From Cellvibrio sp. (GTDB lineage Bacteria; Pseudomonadota; Gammaproteobacteria; Pseudomonadales; Cellvibrionaceae), in assembly GCA_016712405.1 (NCBI GenBank), contig JADJRD010000001.1, positions 868,001 to 932,000 on the forward strand: a stretch of DNA of 64,000 nt, written 5' to 3'. Position 1 is the stretch's first letter; each line of letters opens with the position of its first letter. Below are positions 46,803 through 57,025 of this stretch, one piece after another. A program made the position numbers and the translations under genes. A model generated the notes under the pieces. It ran no database searches. It was not told the DNA's origin and worked only from the letters and a program-made list of their open reading frames with translations.

Positions 46803-47189
46803 ATGGCTACTAAAATTTTTAAAATGATATTTTTATGCATCGGTATAATGATGTGCCTGGACGTCGTACTACCCGCCAAAAAAGCTTATCGGGAAATTAG
46901 TGATCTTCAGCAAAAAGCCAGAAAGCTTTCTGGAAATTACATCATCGTCTTTAAAGACAACTTTGAATGCCATGCTGATTTAGATGAATCAACCCTCAGT
47001 AATCTTAATCGCAATGAACCTGTTACAGTCAAATCAACTCGCTTTACCAAGCAGTGTGTTTACATTGAAAAAAACGGCGTCGAAATATATCGAGAAAGCC
47101 ACTGGCGAATACTATTTCTATTTGGCGCATTTCTGTGCATTGGTTACGGCATCGGAAAAATAAACCCTGAAAGCCGGGATGAACGTTGA
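46803..47189 (+). CDS. Small membrane protein, uncharacterised
   Basis: 128 aa with hydrophobic segments at both ends (about 7-22 and 103-120) and a polar middle of about 75 residues with two cysteines. No family is recognised. It follows narX by 82 bases on the same strand and is closed by a terminator, so it may be made with the sensor. Confidence 0.6.
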   Translation: MATKIFKMIFLCIGIMMCLDVVLPAKKAYREISDLQQKARKLSGNYIIVFKDNFECHADLDESTLSNLNRNEPVTVKSTRFTKQCVYIEKNGVEIYRESHWRILFLFGAFLCIGYGIGKINPESRDER

Positions 47190-47204
47190 AAACTCTGAGC
47201 CTAT

Positions 47205-47233
47205 AAAAAAAGAGCGCGGTTGCGATCTTTTTT
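47205..47233 (+). terminator. Terminator after small membrane protein gene
   Basis: AAAAAAGAGCGC pairs with GCGATCTTTTTT around the loop GGTT with one mismatch, and the T run doubles as the tail. It lies between convergent genes. Confidence 0.7.
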
Positions 47234-47278
47234 ACTTTGTGAATGCCAGCATTCTTTAACAGTAGATTTGGTGGTGAA

Positions 47279-48892
47279 TTAAGGATTATAAAATTCACCA
47301 CTCTTTCTCAAATAGAACCACCAGTTCACTACAGCACAGACTGCATAAAATACAGCAACCCCTACCATGGCATATTCCGGTGTTGCGGCTTTAATTTGTT
47401 CTCCAAACACTTGTGGGATATAAAAAGCACCGTAACCTGCAACAGCTGATGTCCAACCCAATGCAGGACCGGCTTGTTCTTTGGGAAAAATATTCGCAAT
47501 GGATCGGAAAGTTGAACCATTACCGATTCCACTCGCTGCGAATAATCCCAAGAAAATTAAAAAGAATGGAACAAAATATTCTTCAGGGGTTGCTGACTGA
47601 TACGCTTGTTGCATATACCAAGCAGCGACAACGGACAATACCACCATACAAACGGCACAAATTTGTGTCACCAATGCACCACCCAATCGATCTGAAATCC
47701 AACCGCCTACAGGACGAATCAATGCACCAATGAAGGGAGCGATCCACGCGTAGGTTAATGCGCTGGGTGCATTAGGGTTGACCGTAGTGTGTGTCATCAC
47801 GCCATTCACTTCTACATGGCTAAAACCAAAAATGACTTGTATTGACAAAGGAAATGCAGCAGAAAAACCAATAAACGAACCGAAGGTCATCACATACAGC
47901 ACACTCATTACCCAAGTGTGTTTGTTATTGAAAATTTTGTATTGGCGATCCAAACTTGCACGAATCGCACCTGGCAAGAATTTTAATAACATCACCGTAG
48001 CAAACAACACCAAGACCAAGACTAATTCTTTGGGAACACCGAATCCCGAACCATTGACATTGGCTGGCAAAATTAACCACAAACCTAAAGCTGAAGTTGC
48101 AAAACCAATCAGCATCATGGCGATGATGACCGAAAACGAACGCGCAGGCCCATTAAGGTTAGGTGTCACTTCCGGCGTGTTGATATTGTTCATGCCAAAC
48201 CAGATTGCAAAGGCAAGCGGAACTAACAATAACAACCAAACAAAACCGGCATTTTGAATCCAGGTTTCTGTTCCCGCAGGAATTGAACCAATTAAAGTTC
48301 CACTTGCGGATTTCAGTATCATGGAGTCACCACCCAAGACGCCAAAAGCACCAAAGGTCATAAACAAAGGTACCAATATTTGCATGGTGGTCACGCCAAA
48401 ATTACCCAACCCGGCGTTCAACCCCAAGGCCAAGCCCTGTTGTTTTTTAGGATAAAAGAAACTGATGTTGGACATAGACGCAGCAAAGTTACCGCCGCCA
48501 ATGCCCGACAAAAGTGCCATTAATTGAAACACCCAAAATGGCGTGCTCTGATCCTGCAGGGCTATGCCCGTACCTATAGCGGGTAGCATTAATAAACTGG
48601 TGGTTAGAAAAATCGTATATCGACCACCGCACAGACGGATAAAGAAACTGGCGGGAATTCGCAGTGTTGCACCGGTTAAACCCGCAATTGCCGTCAGACT
48701 GAAAAGATCACCGGCCTGGTAGGGAAATCCAAGATTGAGCATTTGTACGGTGATAATGCTCCACTGCATCCAGACAGCAAAACCACAGAGTAAACTGGGA
48801 ATCGAAATCCATAAATTACGATTGGCTATAGCTTTACCTCTGGATTCCCAAAACGCTTCTTGTTCTGGCTCCCATTGTTTTAGATCGGACAT
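47279..48892 (-). CDS. narK2: NarK2-type nitrate/nitrite antiporter (MFS)
   Basis: 537 aa from the ATG at 48892 (GGAG about 7 bases upstream). Twelve membrane segments. FAVWMQWSIITVQMLNLGF (key part AVWMQWS), RIPASFFIRLCGGR and GGGNFAASMSNISFFYPKK place it with the E. coli NarK type II transporters, which exchange nitrate for nitrite. It complements narK1 at 11236. NarL-type half sites lie upstream. Confidence 0.88.
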   Translation of the reverse strand: MSDLKQWEPEQEAFWESRGKAIANRNLWISIPSLLCGFAVWMQWSIITVQMLNLGFPYQAGDLFSLTAIAGLTGATLRIPASFFIRLCGGRYTIFLTTSLLMLPAIGTGIALQDQSTPFWVFQLMALLSGIGGGNFAASMSNISFFYPKKQQGLALGLNAGLGNFGVTTMQILVPLFMTFGAFGVLGGDSMILKSASGTLIGSIPAGTETWIQNAGFVWLLLLVPLAFAIWFGMNNINTPEVTPNLNGPARSFSVIIAMMLIGFATSALGLWLILPANVNGSGFGVPKELVLVLVLFATVMLLKFLPGAIRASLDRQYKIFNNKHTWVMSVLYVMTFGSFIGFSAAFPLSIQVIFGFSHVEVNGVMTHTTVNPNAPSALTYAWIAPFIGALIRPVGGWISDRLGGALVTQICAVCMVVLSVVAAWYMQQAYQSATPEEYFVPFFLIFLGLFAASGIGNGSTFRSIANIFPKEQAGPALGWTSAVAGYGAFYIPQVFGEQIKAATPEYAMVGVAVFYAVCAVVNWWFYLRKSGEFYNP

Positions 48893-48987
48893 ATAAAACT
48901 CCAAATAAAAGAGTGAGTATCGAGGCTCACTATCCTTGAGCCAAGATCAGTACACCATTCATCCTGAGTGTTATTAAACCAACCATT

Positions 48988-49027
48988 AGGGGGTAGTCGA
49001 CTGAATTTATCTACCACCAAATAGGCA
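48988..49027. promoter_or_regulatory. NarL-type sites between narK2 and narL
   Basis: TACCACC-AA-ATAGGCA (49012-49027) matches 11 of 14 bases of the NarL pair, and a half site AGGGGGTA is at 48988-48995. The sites lie about 95-120 bases from narK2 and 85-125 bases from narL, so they could serve both divergent genes. The match is weaker than at the other sites. Confidence 0.4.
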
Positions 49028-49112
49028 CAAGATGCACGCCAGCAGCTTGAGCGGTTACACTGCCATCTCTAGATAAAGAACACCAAAAACAATACGCAGC
49101 GAGGAGCAATCC

Positions 49113-49763
49113 ATGAGCCAAACTACTTCAAGCATTATGCTGGTGGATGATCACCCCTTGTTACGCAAGGGTTTACGCCAACTCATTACACTGGTTGACG
49201 ACATGGAAGTTGTTGCCGAAGCGAGCAACGGCGCCGATGCCATCACGCTGGCCAATGAACATGACCCCGATTTGATTTTGATGGATTTAAATATGCAAGG
49301 TATGGATGGCCTGGAAACCTTGCGCCGTATGCGAGAAGACGGCATTAGTTCCCGCATTGTGATGTTAACTGTCTCGGATGCTGATGAAGACGTGTTGAAT
49401 GCCATTTCCTCCGGTGCAGATGGTTACTTGTTAAAAGACATGGAACCCGAAGAAATGCTGGCGCAAATCGAACGCGCACTCACGGGTAAAATGGTATTAA
49501 GTGAATCAGTTACACAAGTTCTGGCGACCGCCATTCGCAATCCACTGGTGAAACAAGATATTGAAAAAGACAGCCTCACCCAACGCGAATGGGAAATTTT
49601 AAAATTAATTGCCAAAGGGATGAGTAACAAACTCATTGCACGCGAATTGGATATTTCCGATGGCACAGTCAAAGTTCACGTTAAACATTTATTAAAGAAA
49701 TTACATTTGCGTTCACGCGTTGAAGCCGCTGTGTGGATGATCAATCAACAAGGGCAAAGTTAA
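49113..49763 (+). CDS. narL: Nitrate/nitrite response regulator NarL-like
   Basis: 216 aa. Receiver domain with DD at 12-13 and phospho-acceptor Asp58 (LILMDLNMQGMDGLE), then a LuxR-type helix-turn-helix (LTQREWEILKLIAKGMSNK, then TVKVHVKHLLKKL). The length and ends match NarL of E. coli. It works with NarX. One base separates its stop from moeA, so they are co-transcribed. Confidence 0.92.
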   Translation: MSQTTSSIMLVDDHPLLRKGLRQLITLVDDMEVVAEASNGADAITLANEHDPDLILMDLNMQGMDGLETLRRMREDGISSRIVMLTVSDADEDVLNAISSGADGYLLKDMEPEEMLAQIERALTGKMVLSESVTQVLATAIRNPLVKQDIEKDSLTQREWEILKLIAKGMSNKLIARELDISDGTVKVHVKHLLKKLHLRSRVEAAVWMINQQGQS

Positions 49764-49764
49764 G

Positions 49765-51011
49765 ATGGATTGCTGTTCACAACCCAATTTACTGCCATTC
49801 GAAGTGGCGCTTGCACAAATGCAAGCAGCATTAACCTCTGTCACTGAAACCGAAACCATTGAACTGGGTTTAGCGTTAGATCGTGTACTCGCCGTGGATA
49901 TTTTTGCTCCGATCAATGTGCCGGCCCACGACAATTCTGCAATGGACGGCTATGCGATTCACCTAAAAAATTCAATTCATTTAACCGAAAAATTCACCGT
50001 GATTGGTCAATCACTTGCAGGGCATCCTTTTATTTTTTCGGAAGGAAAAAATATTCTCGGCGAAAATGAAACCGTTCGGATTATGACGGGCGCAACGATT
50101 CCAGCGGGCGCCAATGCAGTAGTCATGCAAGAAAACACTCATCTCGACAATAATCAATTAATCATCCACTCAGCTGTTTCCCTTGGCGAGAATATTCGTC
50201 GCGCCGGTGACGATATTCAACAAGATTCACGGGTGTTGGAAAAAGGCCGCCGTATTACCGCGCTGGATATTGGTTTACTGTCATCGCTGGGAATTTCCCA
50301 TATTGCCGTGTTTCGACAATTGCGCGTTGCAGTGTTAACTACCGGTGATGAATTATTAGCAGCGGGCGCTGCACCGAGCGACGGAAAAATTTTTGATAGC
50401 AATCGCCCATTACTATTAGCCTTGCTACAGCGCTTAAATGTCACCATAAAAGATCTTGGTATTATTGCTGATAACCCCGATCAACTGCGCAATACATTTT
50501 TAAACGCTGACGAATGGGCCGATGTGATTATTTCAACGGGTGGCGTTTCCGTTGGTGATGCGGATTACACCAAAACGGTTTTGGATGAACTGGGTGAAAT
50601 TAATTTTTGGAAAGTGGCTATCAAACCCGGCAAACCCTTTGCATTTGGAAAATTGAAAAACAGTTGGTTTTTTGGTTTGCCCGGAAATCCGGTTTCAACA
50701 GCAGTTACCTATCATCAATTAGTTGTTCCTGGATTACGCAAACTCAGCGGCGAACCCCATCACTCGCCCTTGAAACTCAATGCCATCACCCAAAGTCGTT
50801 TGAAAAACATCCCGGCAGAATCGATTTTCAGCGCGGGCTTTTATTTCAAGATGCGGGAATAAATTATGTCAAAAATGCAGGCTCGCAAAGCTCTGGCGTA
50901 CTCAGCAGCATGGCAAAAGCCAATTGTTATATTGTTATTGAAGCAGAGCGTGGCTCAGTTGAAATAAACGAAACTGTCACCGTCATTCCTTTTGATGAAA
51001 CAATTCGTTAA
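49765..51011 (+). CDS. moeA: Molybdopterin molybdenumtransferase MoeA (frame broken)
   Basis: About 415 aa if rejoined. It inserts molybdate into molybdopterin to make the cofactor needed by NarG. Motifs are clear: NSAMDGYA, RIMTGATIPAGANAVV, STGGVSVGDADY and FGLPGNPVS. The long frame ends at 50862 after a break near 50815; restoring one G (NIP-GRIDFQRGLLFQ) leads into the frame that ends at 51011. It begins right after narL. Confidence 0.9.
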
Positions 51012-51029
51012 TCACAAGAGTAAAACTGC

Positions 51030-51766
51030 ATGGAATTAGTGTCTGCATTTATTCTCGTCGGCATTTTCATTGCGGCCGTTTTGTATTCATCCTTTGGCCA
51101 TGCGGGCGCCTCAGGTTATATCGCCATTATGGCATTAGCCGGGCTTGCACCCGAAAGCTTAAAACCTGCGGCTTTAGTGTTGAATATTTTGGTGGCCAGC
51201 ATTGCCAGCTTTCAATACTGTCGAGTGAAAGCTTTTCCTGGCCTTTACTTTGGCCATTAATTATTACCTCAATTCCTTGTGCTTATTTAGGCGGTGTTTT
51301 CACGCTGCCGGGGCATTACTACAAACCCATTTTAGGCGTGATATTAATTTACGCAGCAGCACATTCGTTTTACACCGCCAAAACGGCACCGCTGAAAAAT
51401 GTAAATTCACCACAAAAAAGTATTTTATTATTCGCAGGTGCGACCATAGGATTTTTATCTGGTTTAATTGGTGTCGGTGGCGGAATTTTTTTAAGCCCAC
51501 TGTTATTGTTTTTTCGCTGGGGCGAAACCAGAGTGATCTCCGGTGTTGTCGCGGTATTTATTTTAGTAAATTCCATCGCCGGTTTACTCGGCGTAATGAA
51601 CAAACACCCTGCACTACCAAACGATTTAACCTATTGGTCAATCGCTGCCATTATCGGCGGCATCTTAGGCTCCACAATTGGCAGCCAATATTTCAGCAGC
51701 ACTCGCATTCGGCAAGTGATGGCGTTGGTGTTGATTATTGCGGGCGGAAAAATGTTGTTAGGGTAA
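51030..51766 (+). CDS. TauE/SafE family anion permease (frame broken)
   Basis: About 245 aa if one T is restored near 51236 (VKAFSWPLLWPLII). Eight hydrophobic segments and the repeats SSFGHAGASGYIA and GLIGVGGGIFLSPL mark the TauE/SafE family of sulfite, sulfonate or organic anion exporters. The start is 18 bases after moeA, so it belongs to the narL-moeA transcript. Substrate unknown; an anion link to molybdate or nitrite cannot be decided. The 3' end converges on the TonB receptor gene. Confidence 0.8.
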
Positions 51767-51799
51767 GTAATGTTGTTGGGATTAAAGCATAGATAATAT

Positions 51800-53851
51800 T
51801 TAAAACTCCCAAGTCAAACTAAAACTTGTCACACGACCTTCTGCGATTAGCCCAGAATCCAATGCACTGATTTCATTCGCGGGATAACGATATTCAGTAT
51901 CTAACAAATTACTGATGTTGACGTTGATATCAATATTTTCAGAAATTCGATAAAGCCAATTAGCATTAAGATTCCAATAGCTTTCAGCGGCCTCACCAAT
52001 TCGTGTCGCCGTATCAGGTTGATTATTATTATCAGTGTCAACAAAACGCCAATCCGATTCACGCTCTGAAACATAATGAGCATAAAAAGCAAATGTATGC
52101 AGACGATATTGATAATCCGTTTTTAATTTGATCAAGGTTTGCGGTGAATAACCAATTTCCAAATCACTATTATAATCATCTGTTTTTTGCAAACTGGTCG
52201 CGGCTGACCAATGCCAATTAGGTGTTAGATGAAACTCTGCATTGACCTCATAACCCTGCGTTCGCCAACGACCATCATTCACAACCGAAGCCATAAAAAT
52301 ATTGTTATTAAAGGATATTTGTCTACGCACAAGATTTTCTGTTTCATTAACGTAAAGACTTTGAGTGATTAACCAAGGCTCCTGTTTATAGGCATGAACA
52401 ATTTCGCTGGTTTGAATTTGTTTAGGCTCACTAAAAAGAATGCTCTCCACATCTTGCGAAGCAGTCCCATGAAGCAATTTTAACTGATGGTATTCATTGA
52501 ACTGATACATCAATGCCACACGATAATTGACCAATCCCCTATCATTCACTTTTGTTTTCGTTTCGCCAACCAGCATTGATGCGATAGGATTAAATTCATT
52601 TACTCGAAAATATTCCGGCAATTGACTGTAGCGCAAGCCAACTACCAACCCCCACTTATCCGTTAACGCTTGTTGCCATTGGGTAAAAAAATCGTGTAAA
52701 TCTATTGCATCGGTATGAATATGAAATGAAATTAAATCGCCGGGATTAATCAAACTAATGACTGAATTATTATGAATATCATTTAAATGTTGATAACGAT
52801 AGCCCAGCATTAAAGCCTGATCTTCAGAGGATTGATAAATCCAATTTTGTTCAAATTCAAGACGTGATGACTGTTGTTTTTGATAACCCGTTAAGCTGGT
52901 TGAGAGAAAACTGGCGTCGGCGAGTTCATAATGATCCTCACTAAGGATAAGGCTTGTCTGCGTACGCCAATCATTGTTTAAATCACTTTTGTATTGAAGC
53001 GAAGATTGCCAAGTGGCCAACTGCAATAGGTTATCCCGTATAGGAGGCAGCGTAGGATAGATAGGATATTCATTGGCCTGATAACTCATAGTCATCATCC
53101 AGTTTTGCCAATTAAGTTGTGCGTCTACAGAATTCAAGTCACGCTCAAAATTACCCTTCATGCTGGTAGCATTGTCAGGCGTTAATTGCGCGAATTGGCT
53201 ATCATTCATCATCTCTCGATACGAACCTGTAAATCCTCCTTGTCGGCTTGCACCCAAGTTAACACTCACAAAAGCATCAGCCAATTGACCGCTGGCGCGC
53301 ATAAATAAATCGCCACCATTCTGGCTGTCGTAGGTCACACGAAACTGATCATGCTCTGTACTCTGGGTAATGATATTAAGCGTGCCTTGAAAAGCATTGT
53401 TTCCATAAATAACCGACATTGGGCCACGAATAAACTCGATTCGCTCAATTGCCGCAACAGGGATGTTCAAACGATTGGTTTCTACAGTACTTAAACCTTT
53501 TTGCACATAAGGATGCTGGGGGATGCCATTCACTAAAAATAAAATACCGCCATTAATAGTACCGCGCGTACCAATAAAAGTTTCTTCTGTGTCTTCTTCC
53601 AAATATAAACCAGGCAAATTACGCAAAATATCGGTTAATCGAGTGTAACCATAGCGATGAATATCCTGACGCGTAACCAAGGTGACATGGGCGGGGATAT
53701 CTTTTAAGGCTTGACTCACTTTACTCGCGGAGGTGATCTCTATCTGCATCAACTCCTCAAGAGTCATGTCCAACAGGTCGCTCGATGAATTTGCTTGAAG
53801 ACTGCCGCTGAAGAGAATTAACATCAGAAGTGAAGATTTATCCCAAGTCAT
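51800..53851 (-). CDS. TonB-dependent outer-membrane receptor
   Basis: 683 aa from the ATG at 53851, chosen as the start of a proper signal peptide (LLMLILFSGSLQA); the frame opens 102 bases earlier. The plug domain (about 50-165) has ALKDIPAHVTLVTRQDI and FIRGPMSVIYGNNAFQG. The barrel ends RVTSFSLTWEF with the terminal Phe needed for outer-membrane assembly. A TonB box is not obvious. The substrate is unknown: no siderophore or vitamin gene lies nearby. Confidence 0.85.
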   Translation of the reverse strand: MTWDKSSLLMLILFSGSLQANSSSDLLDMTLEELMQIEITSASKVSQALKDIPAHVTLVTRQDIHRYGYTRLTDILRNLPGLYLEEDTEETFIGTRGTINGGILFLVNGIPQHPYVQKGLSTVETNRLNIPVAAIERIEFIRGPMSVIYGNNAFQGTLNIITQSTEHDQFRVTYDSQNGGDLFMRASGQLADAFVSVNLGASRQGGFTGSYREMMNDSQFAQLTPDNATSMKGNFERDLNSVDAQLNWQNWMMTMSYQANEYPIYPTLPPIRDNLLQLATWQSSLQYKSDLNNDWRTQTSLILSEDHYELADASFLSTSLTGYQKQQSSRLEFEQNWIYQSSEDQALMLGYRYQHLNDIHNNSVISLINPGDLISFHIHTDAIDLHDFFTQWQQALTDKWGLVVGLRYSQLPEYFRVNEFNPIASMLVGETKTKVNDRGLVNYRVALMYQFNEYHQLKLLHGTASQDVESILFSEPKQIQTSEIVHAYKQEPWLITQSLYVNETENLVRRQISFNNNIFMASVVNDGRWRTQGYEVNAEFHLTPNWHWSAATSLQKTDDYNSDLEIGYSPQTLIKLKTDYQYRLHTFAFYAHYVSERESDWRFVDTDNNNQPDTATRIGEAAESYWNLNANWLYRISENIDINVNISNLLDTEYRYPANEISALDSGLIAEGRVTSFSLTWEF

Positions 53852-54037
53852 ATGATTACCCGATGATGTATAAAAAATCGAATTGACTGAGTGTAGTATA
53901 TTTATGTAGTTGTTTGACTTGGGAATATTGCCTGAGCCCCTCCAAATCCACAATAGCGTTTTAATCGTGGCATAAAAGTCTTCATTTAGAGATACTCAAA
54001 TGTCTCATCCATTTACTGTGCAACAAGAGAATAAACC

Positions 54038-54790
54038 ATGTTAATTCAGAACCACCATGTTGATTTAAATACTCCCACAGGCGTGATGCGTTGTTATGTT
54101 TATCGACCAAAAGATACGGAAGAAACGCAAGGTAAAAAATTTCCGGCCATTATTTTGTATTCAGAAATTTTTCAACAAACCTCACCGATTCGCCGCAGCG
54201 CACAAATTATGGCTGGGCATGGTTTTATTGTGTTGGTGCCAGAAGTATTTCACGAGTTAAACCCTATTGGTACCGTTCTTGGCTACGACGATGCAGGACG
54301 CGATAAGGGCAATGCCGATAAAGTCGCCAAATATTTGGAAGCTCATGATTCCGATACTCAATCTATGATCGATCACATCAAAAGCCTGAATGTTTTTTCT
54401 GGAAAAATTGGCGCTATGGGCTTTTGTTTGGGCGGCGGCCTTGCTTATCGCGCCGCTATTCATCCTGAAATTTCTGCCACCAGTTGTTTTTATGCAACCG
54501 ATATACACTCTGGTTTAACCCCCTCAAAACCCGGCAACGAAAGCCTAACCCGAACCGGTGATATCAAAGGCGAACTGCAAATGATCTGGGGTAAACAAGA
54601 CCCGCATATTCCCGCAGAAGGCCGAGCCAAGGTTTATCAAAATCTGGTTGAAAAAAAGGTGAACTTTACTTGGCATGAAGTTAATGGAGTGCACGCTTTT
54701 ATGCGTGATGAAGGTGATCGATATGACGCAGAGTTGCAATTGCTGGGGTATCAAATGGCAATTGGAATGTTTAGACGGTGTTTGTATTGA
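54038..54790 (+). CDS. Dienelactone hydrolase family protein
   Basis: 250 aa alpha/beta hydrolase. The nucleophile elbow GAMGFCLGGG gives Cys, as in dienelactone hydrolases. The catalytic Asp is probably in WGKQDPHIP and the His in GVHAFMRDE. Members cleave lactones or esters, or act on glycolate-like metabolites; the substrate cannot be read. It is a single gene. Confidence 0.82.
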   Translation: MLIQNHHVDLNTPTGVMRCYVYRPKDTEETQGKKFPAIILYSEIFQQTSPIRRSAQIMAGHGFIVLVPEVFHELNPIGTVLGYDDAGRDKGNADKVAKYLEAHDSDTQSMIDHIKSLNVFSGKIGAMGFCLGGGLAYRAAIHPEISATSCFYATDIHSGLTPSKPGNESLTRTGDIKGELQMIWGKQDPHIPAEGRAKVYQNLVEKKVNFTWHEVNGVHAFMRDEGDRYDAELQLLGYQMAIGMFRRCLY

Positions 54791-54824
54791 TTATTTTTTA
54801 AATAAAGTTGGGGTTCCCTGCACT

Positions 54825-54870
54825 CACCACCAACCTACAGACGCTTAGTCGCAGGTCGGTGGTGTAAAAA
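54825..54870. terminator. Hairpin between convergent genes
   Basis: CACCACCAACCT pairs with AGGTCGGTGGTG (one mismatch) around a 16-base loop, followed by AAAAATAAAAAG. It lies between the hydrolase and thrH genes. The T run is on the minus strand only in part. Confidence 0.5.
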
Positions 54871-54887
54871 TAAAAAGTATTACAAAC

Positions 54888-55496
54888 TTAACTGACGATT
54901 ACTCGCTTTAATAAATTCTTTTTCAAATCTTCGTAAGTATGAACTGCAGGGAATTGTGGGAATTGATCGATTACGTTTTGAGGGGCGTGAAATAAAATGC
55001 CTTGATCTGCTTCGCCCAACATGGTGGTATCGTTGTAAGAATCACCGGCTGCAATAATGCGATAGTACAAGGTTTTTAGTGCTAAAACAGATTGGCGTTT
55101 TGGATCTTTTTGGCGGAGTGTGTAGCCAACCACCATTCCACGCTCATCCACATTTAATCTATGACACAACAAAGTTGGAAAACCTAATTGACGCATGAGT
55201 GGTTGTGAAAATTCATAGAAAGTGTCGGAAAGAATGATCACTTGAAAACGCTCACGCAACCAATCGACAAATTCTACAGCGCCATCCAAAGGTTTCAGTG
55301 TGGCAATAACATTCTGAATTTCTTTTAAGCCTAATTTGTGTTGTTCGAGAATACGCAGGCGTTGTTTCATCAGCACATCGTAATCCGGGATATCACGAGT
55401 AGTGGCTTTTAATTCTTCAATACCCGTAGCCTTGGCAAACTCAATCCATATTTCAGGAACCAATACCCCTTCAAGATCCAAACATGCAATTTCCAC
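54888..55496 (-). CDS. thrH: Phosphoserine phosphatase / homoserine phosphotransferase
   Basis: 202 aa from a GTG at 55496, decided by GGAGG 5 bases upstream. HAD-superfamily enzyme very close to P. aeruginosa ThrH: EIACLDLEGVLVPEIW, TTRDIPDYDVLMKQRLRIL, SDTFYEFSQPLMRQLGFPTL (key parts LDLEGVL, ILSDTF) and GDSYNDTTML. It dephosphorylates phosphoserine or moves the phosphate to homoserine. Confidence 0.93.
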   Translation of the reverse strand: MEIACLDLEGVLVPEIWIEFAKATGIEELKATTRDIPDYDVLMKQRLRILEQHKLGLKEIQNVIATLKPLDGAVEFVDWLRERFQVIILSDTFYEFSQPLMRQLGFPTLLCHRLNVDERGMVVGYTLRQKDPKRQSVLALKTLYYRIIAAGDSYNDTTMLGEADQGILFHAPQNVIDQFPQFPAVHTYEDLKKNLLKRVIVS

Positions 55497-55581
55497 AACC
55501 ACCTCCAAACTCTGACAATTGAACAAAAAAGTGGCGGCAATCTACCGCTTTTAAGGCGTGAAAGCAAACCGGCATAGACAT

Positions 55582-55610
55582 AAAAAAACCGCCACAAAGG
55601 CGGTTTTTTT
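55582..55610 (-). terminator. Terminator after SmpA-like gene
   Basis: AAAAAAACCGCC pairs with GGCGGTTTTTTT around ACAAA. It is 13 bases past the stop of the gene that ends at 55624 and closes that gene before thrH. Confidence 0.85.
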
Positions 55611-55623
55611 AAACTCAAATCTA

Positions 55624-56088
55624 TTACTCAGCTTCCGCATCCGCAATTTTTAACGCGTGAATTTTGTCACTCTTAAATTGAATTTCAACTTGTTTATCCG
55701 CACCAGGCAGATCCACGCCTACCATACTGGCCATCTCAGCCTTATCTGCATAAGATTCGTTCACTGCAGACACATCATAAAACCAGCTTTCAGCATCTTT
55801 CTTACCCGTTATATCAACAGGCTCGCCCAATTCTTCACGCACTTTAGCTTTAGTAGAACCCGTCTTTAATTTGGCTTTTACCAAGGCCAATGCAAGCTGA
55901 TCAGGAGAAGAAGCAGCATCTTTAACCGCAGCACTGGTTTCATCCACTTGGGTTTTCGCTTCATCCACTTTCGCTTGGGCTTCTTCCTTTGCGGCAGCGG
56001 CCTTCTTCAAACCACCAAGATCCAAAGCTGAAGCGTTGGCAGCAACCAATAATCCCGCTAAACACATAACCACAAATGACTTATTCAT
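55624..56088 (-). CDS. Exported protein with SmpA/BamE-like domain
   Basis: 154 aa from the ATG at 56088 (AGGAAG upstream). The signal peptide is cut near ANASA-LDLG. A charged helix (about 25-65, rich in Ala/Lys/Glu) leads to TGSTKAKVREELGEPVDI, the start pattern of BamE/SmpA-like domains. It has no lipobox, so it is periplasmic. Function unknown. Confidence 0.65.
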   Translation of the reverse strand: MNKSFVVMCLAGLLVAANASALDLGGLKKAAAAKEEAQAKVDEAKTQVDETSAAVKDAASSPDQLALALVKAKLKTGSTKAKVREELGEPVDITGKKDAESWFYDVSAVNESYADKAEMASMVGVDLPGADKQVEIQFKSDKIHALKIADAEAE

Positions 56089-56287
56089 AACAAACTTCCT
56101 GATTTTTAAGGGGTGATAATGCAAAAAATGCGAGCTCAAGGTAATAAACCCCGAGAGGCAAGTCAACATTGAGTTGTCAATCTGCGATACCTGTCACCAG
56201 AATCGATTGTTAACCGAGGCTTCGGCCCGGACGGCAAGTCTGGTATCCTGCGCCCTATTAAGATTTCTGCCCTTTTGGTGACACCTG

Positions 56288-57007
56288 ATGACTGCAAACA
56301 CTATCAATCTGCTTGATCTGGATCGTGAATTACAAAACCAAACCCCACAAAAAATTTTGAAACATGCCATTAGTCAATTCGACAAAATCGCCATCTCTTT
56401 CAGTGGTGCAGAAGATGTGGCTTTGATTGAAATGGCGGTTGGCTTGCGCAGAGACATTCCGATCTTTTGTTTGGACACAGGCAGATTACACGCGGAAACC
56501 TATCGATTTATTGAAAAAGTGCGAAAACATTACGGCGTTCGCATCGAGGTTCTATCACCGAATGGTGACGCTGTTTCCAAACTGGTTGCCGAAAAAGGTT
56601 TGTTCAGTTTTTATGAAGATGACCACAAAGAATGTTGCGGCATCCGTAAAATAGAACCCCTGCGAAAAAAATTATTAACACTCGACGCCTGGATTACCGG
56701 ACAACGAAAAGATCAAAGCCCTACCCGCGCCGAAATTCCAGTAATTCAAGATGATAAATTATTCGCACGCGCCAATGAAAAATTAACCAAATTTAATCCT
56801 CTCGCGAACTGGTCATCCAAAGAAGTGTGGGATTACATCAGAATGTGCGAAGCACCTTATAACGAGCTGCACGATAAAGGCTATATTTCTATTGGCTGTG
56901 AACCTTGTACCCGCCCTGTTGGCCCAGGGCAACACGAACGCGAAGGCCGTTGGTGGTGGGAAGAAGCCACAAAAAAAGAATGTGGATTACACGCAGACAA
57001 TCAATAA
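56288..57007 (+). CDS. cysH: Assimilatory adenylylsulfate/PAPS reductase
   Basis: 239 aa. The SFSGAEDVALI phosphate loop, ECCGIRKIEPL and the final CEPCTRPVGPGQHEREGRWWW (key part CEPCTRP) give the Cys-Cys and Cys-x2-Cys of the [4Fe-4S] type, and GLH ends the catalytic segment with its Cys. This points to adenylylsulfate rather than PAPS as substrate. It provides sulfite for cysteine synthesis. A GC-poor promoter region lies in the 199 bases upstream. Confidence 0.92.
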   Translation: MTANTINLLDLDRELQNQTPQKILKHAISQFDKIAISFSGAEDVALIEMAVGLRRDIPIFCLDTGRLHAETYRFIEKVRKHYGVRIEVLSPNGDAVSKLVAEKGLFSFYEDDHKECCGIRKIEPLRKKLLTLDAWITGQRKDQSPTRAEIPVIQDDKLFARANEKLTKFNPLANWSSKEVWDYIRMCEAPYNELHDKGYISIGCEPCTRPVGPGQHEREGRWWWEEATKKECGLHADNQ

Positions 57008-57025
57008 TTTTTATTTGGATTTGAT

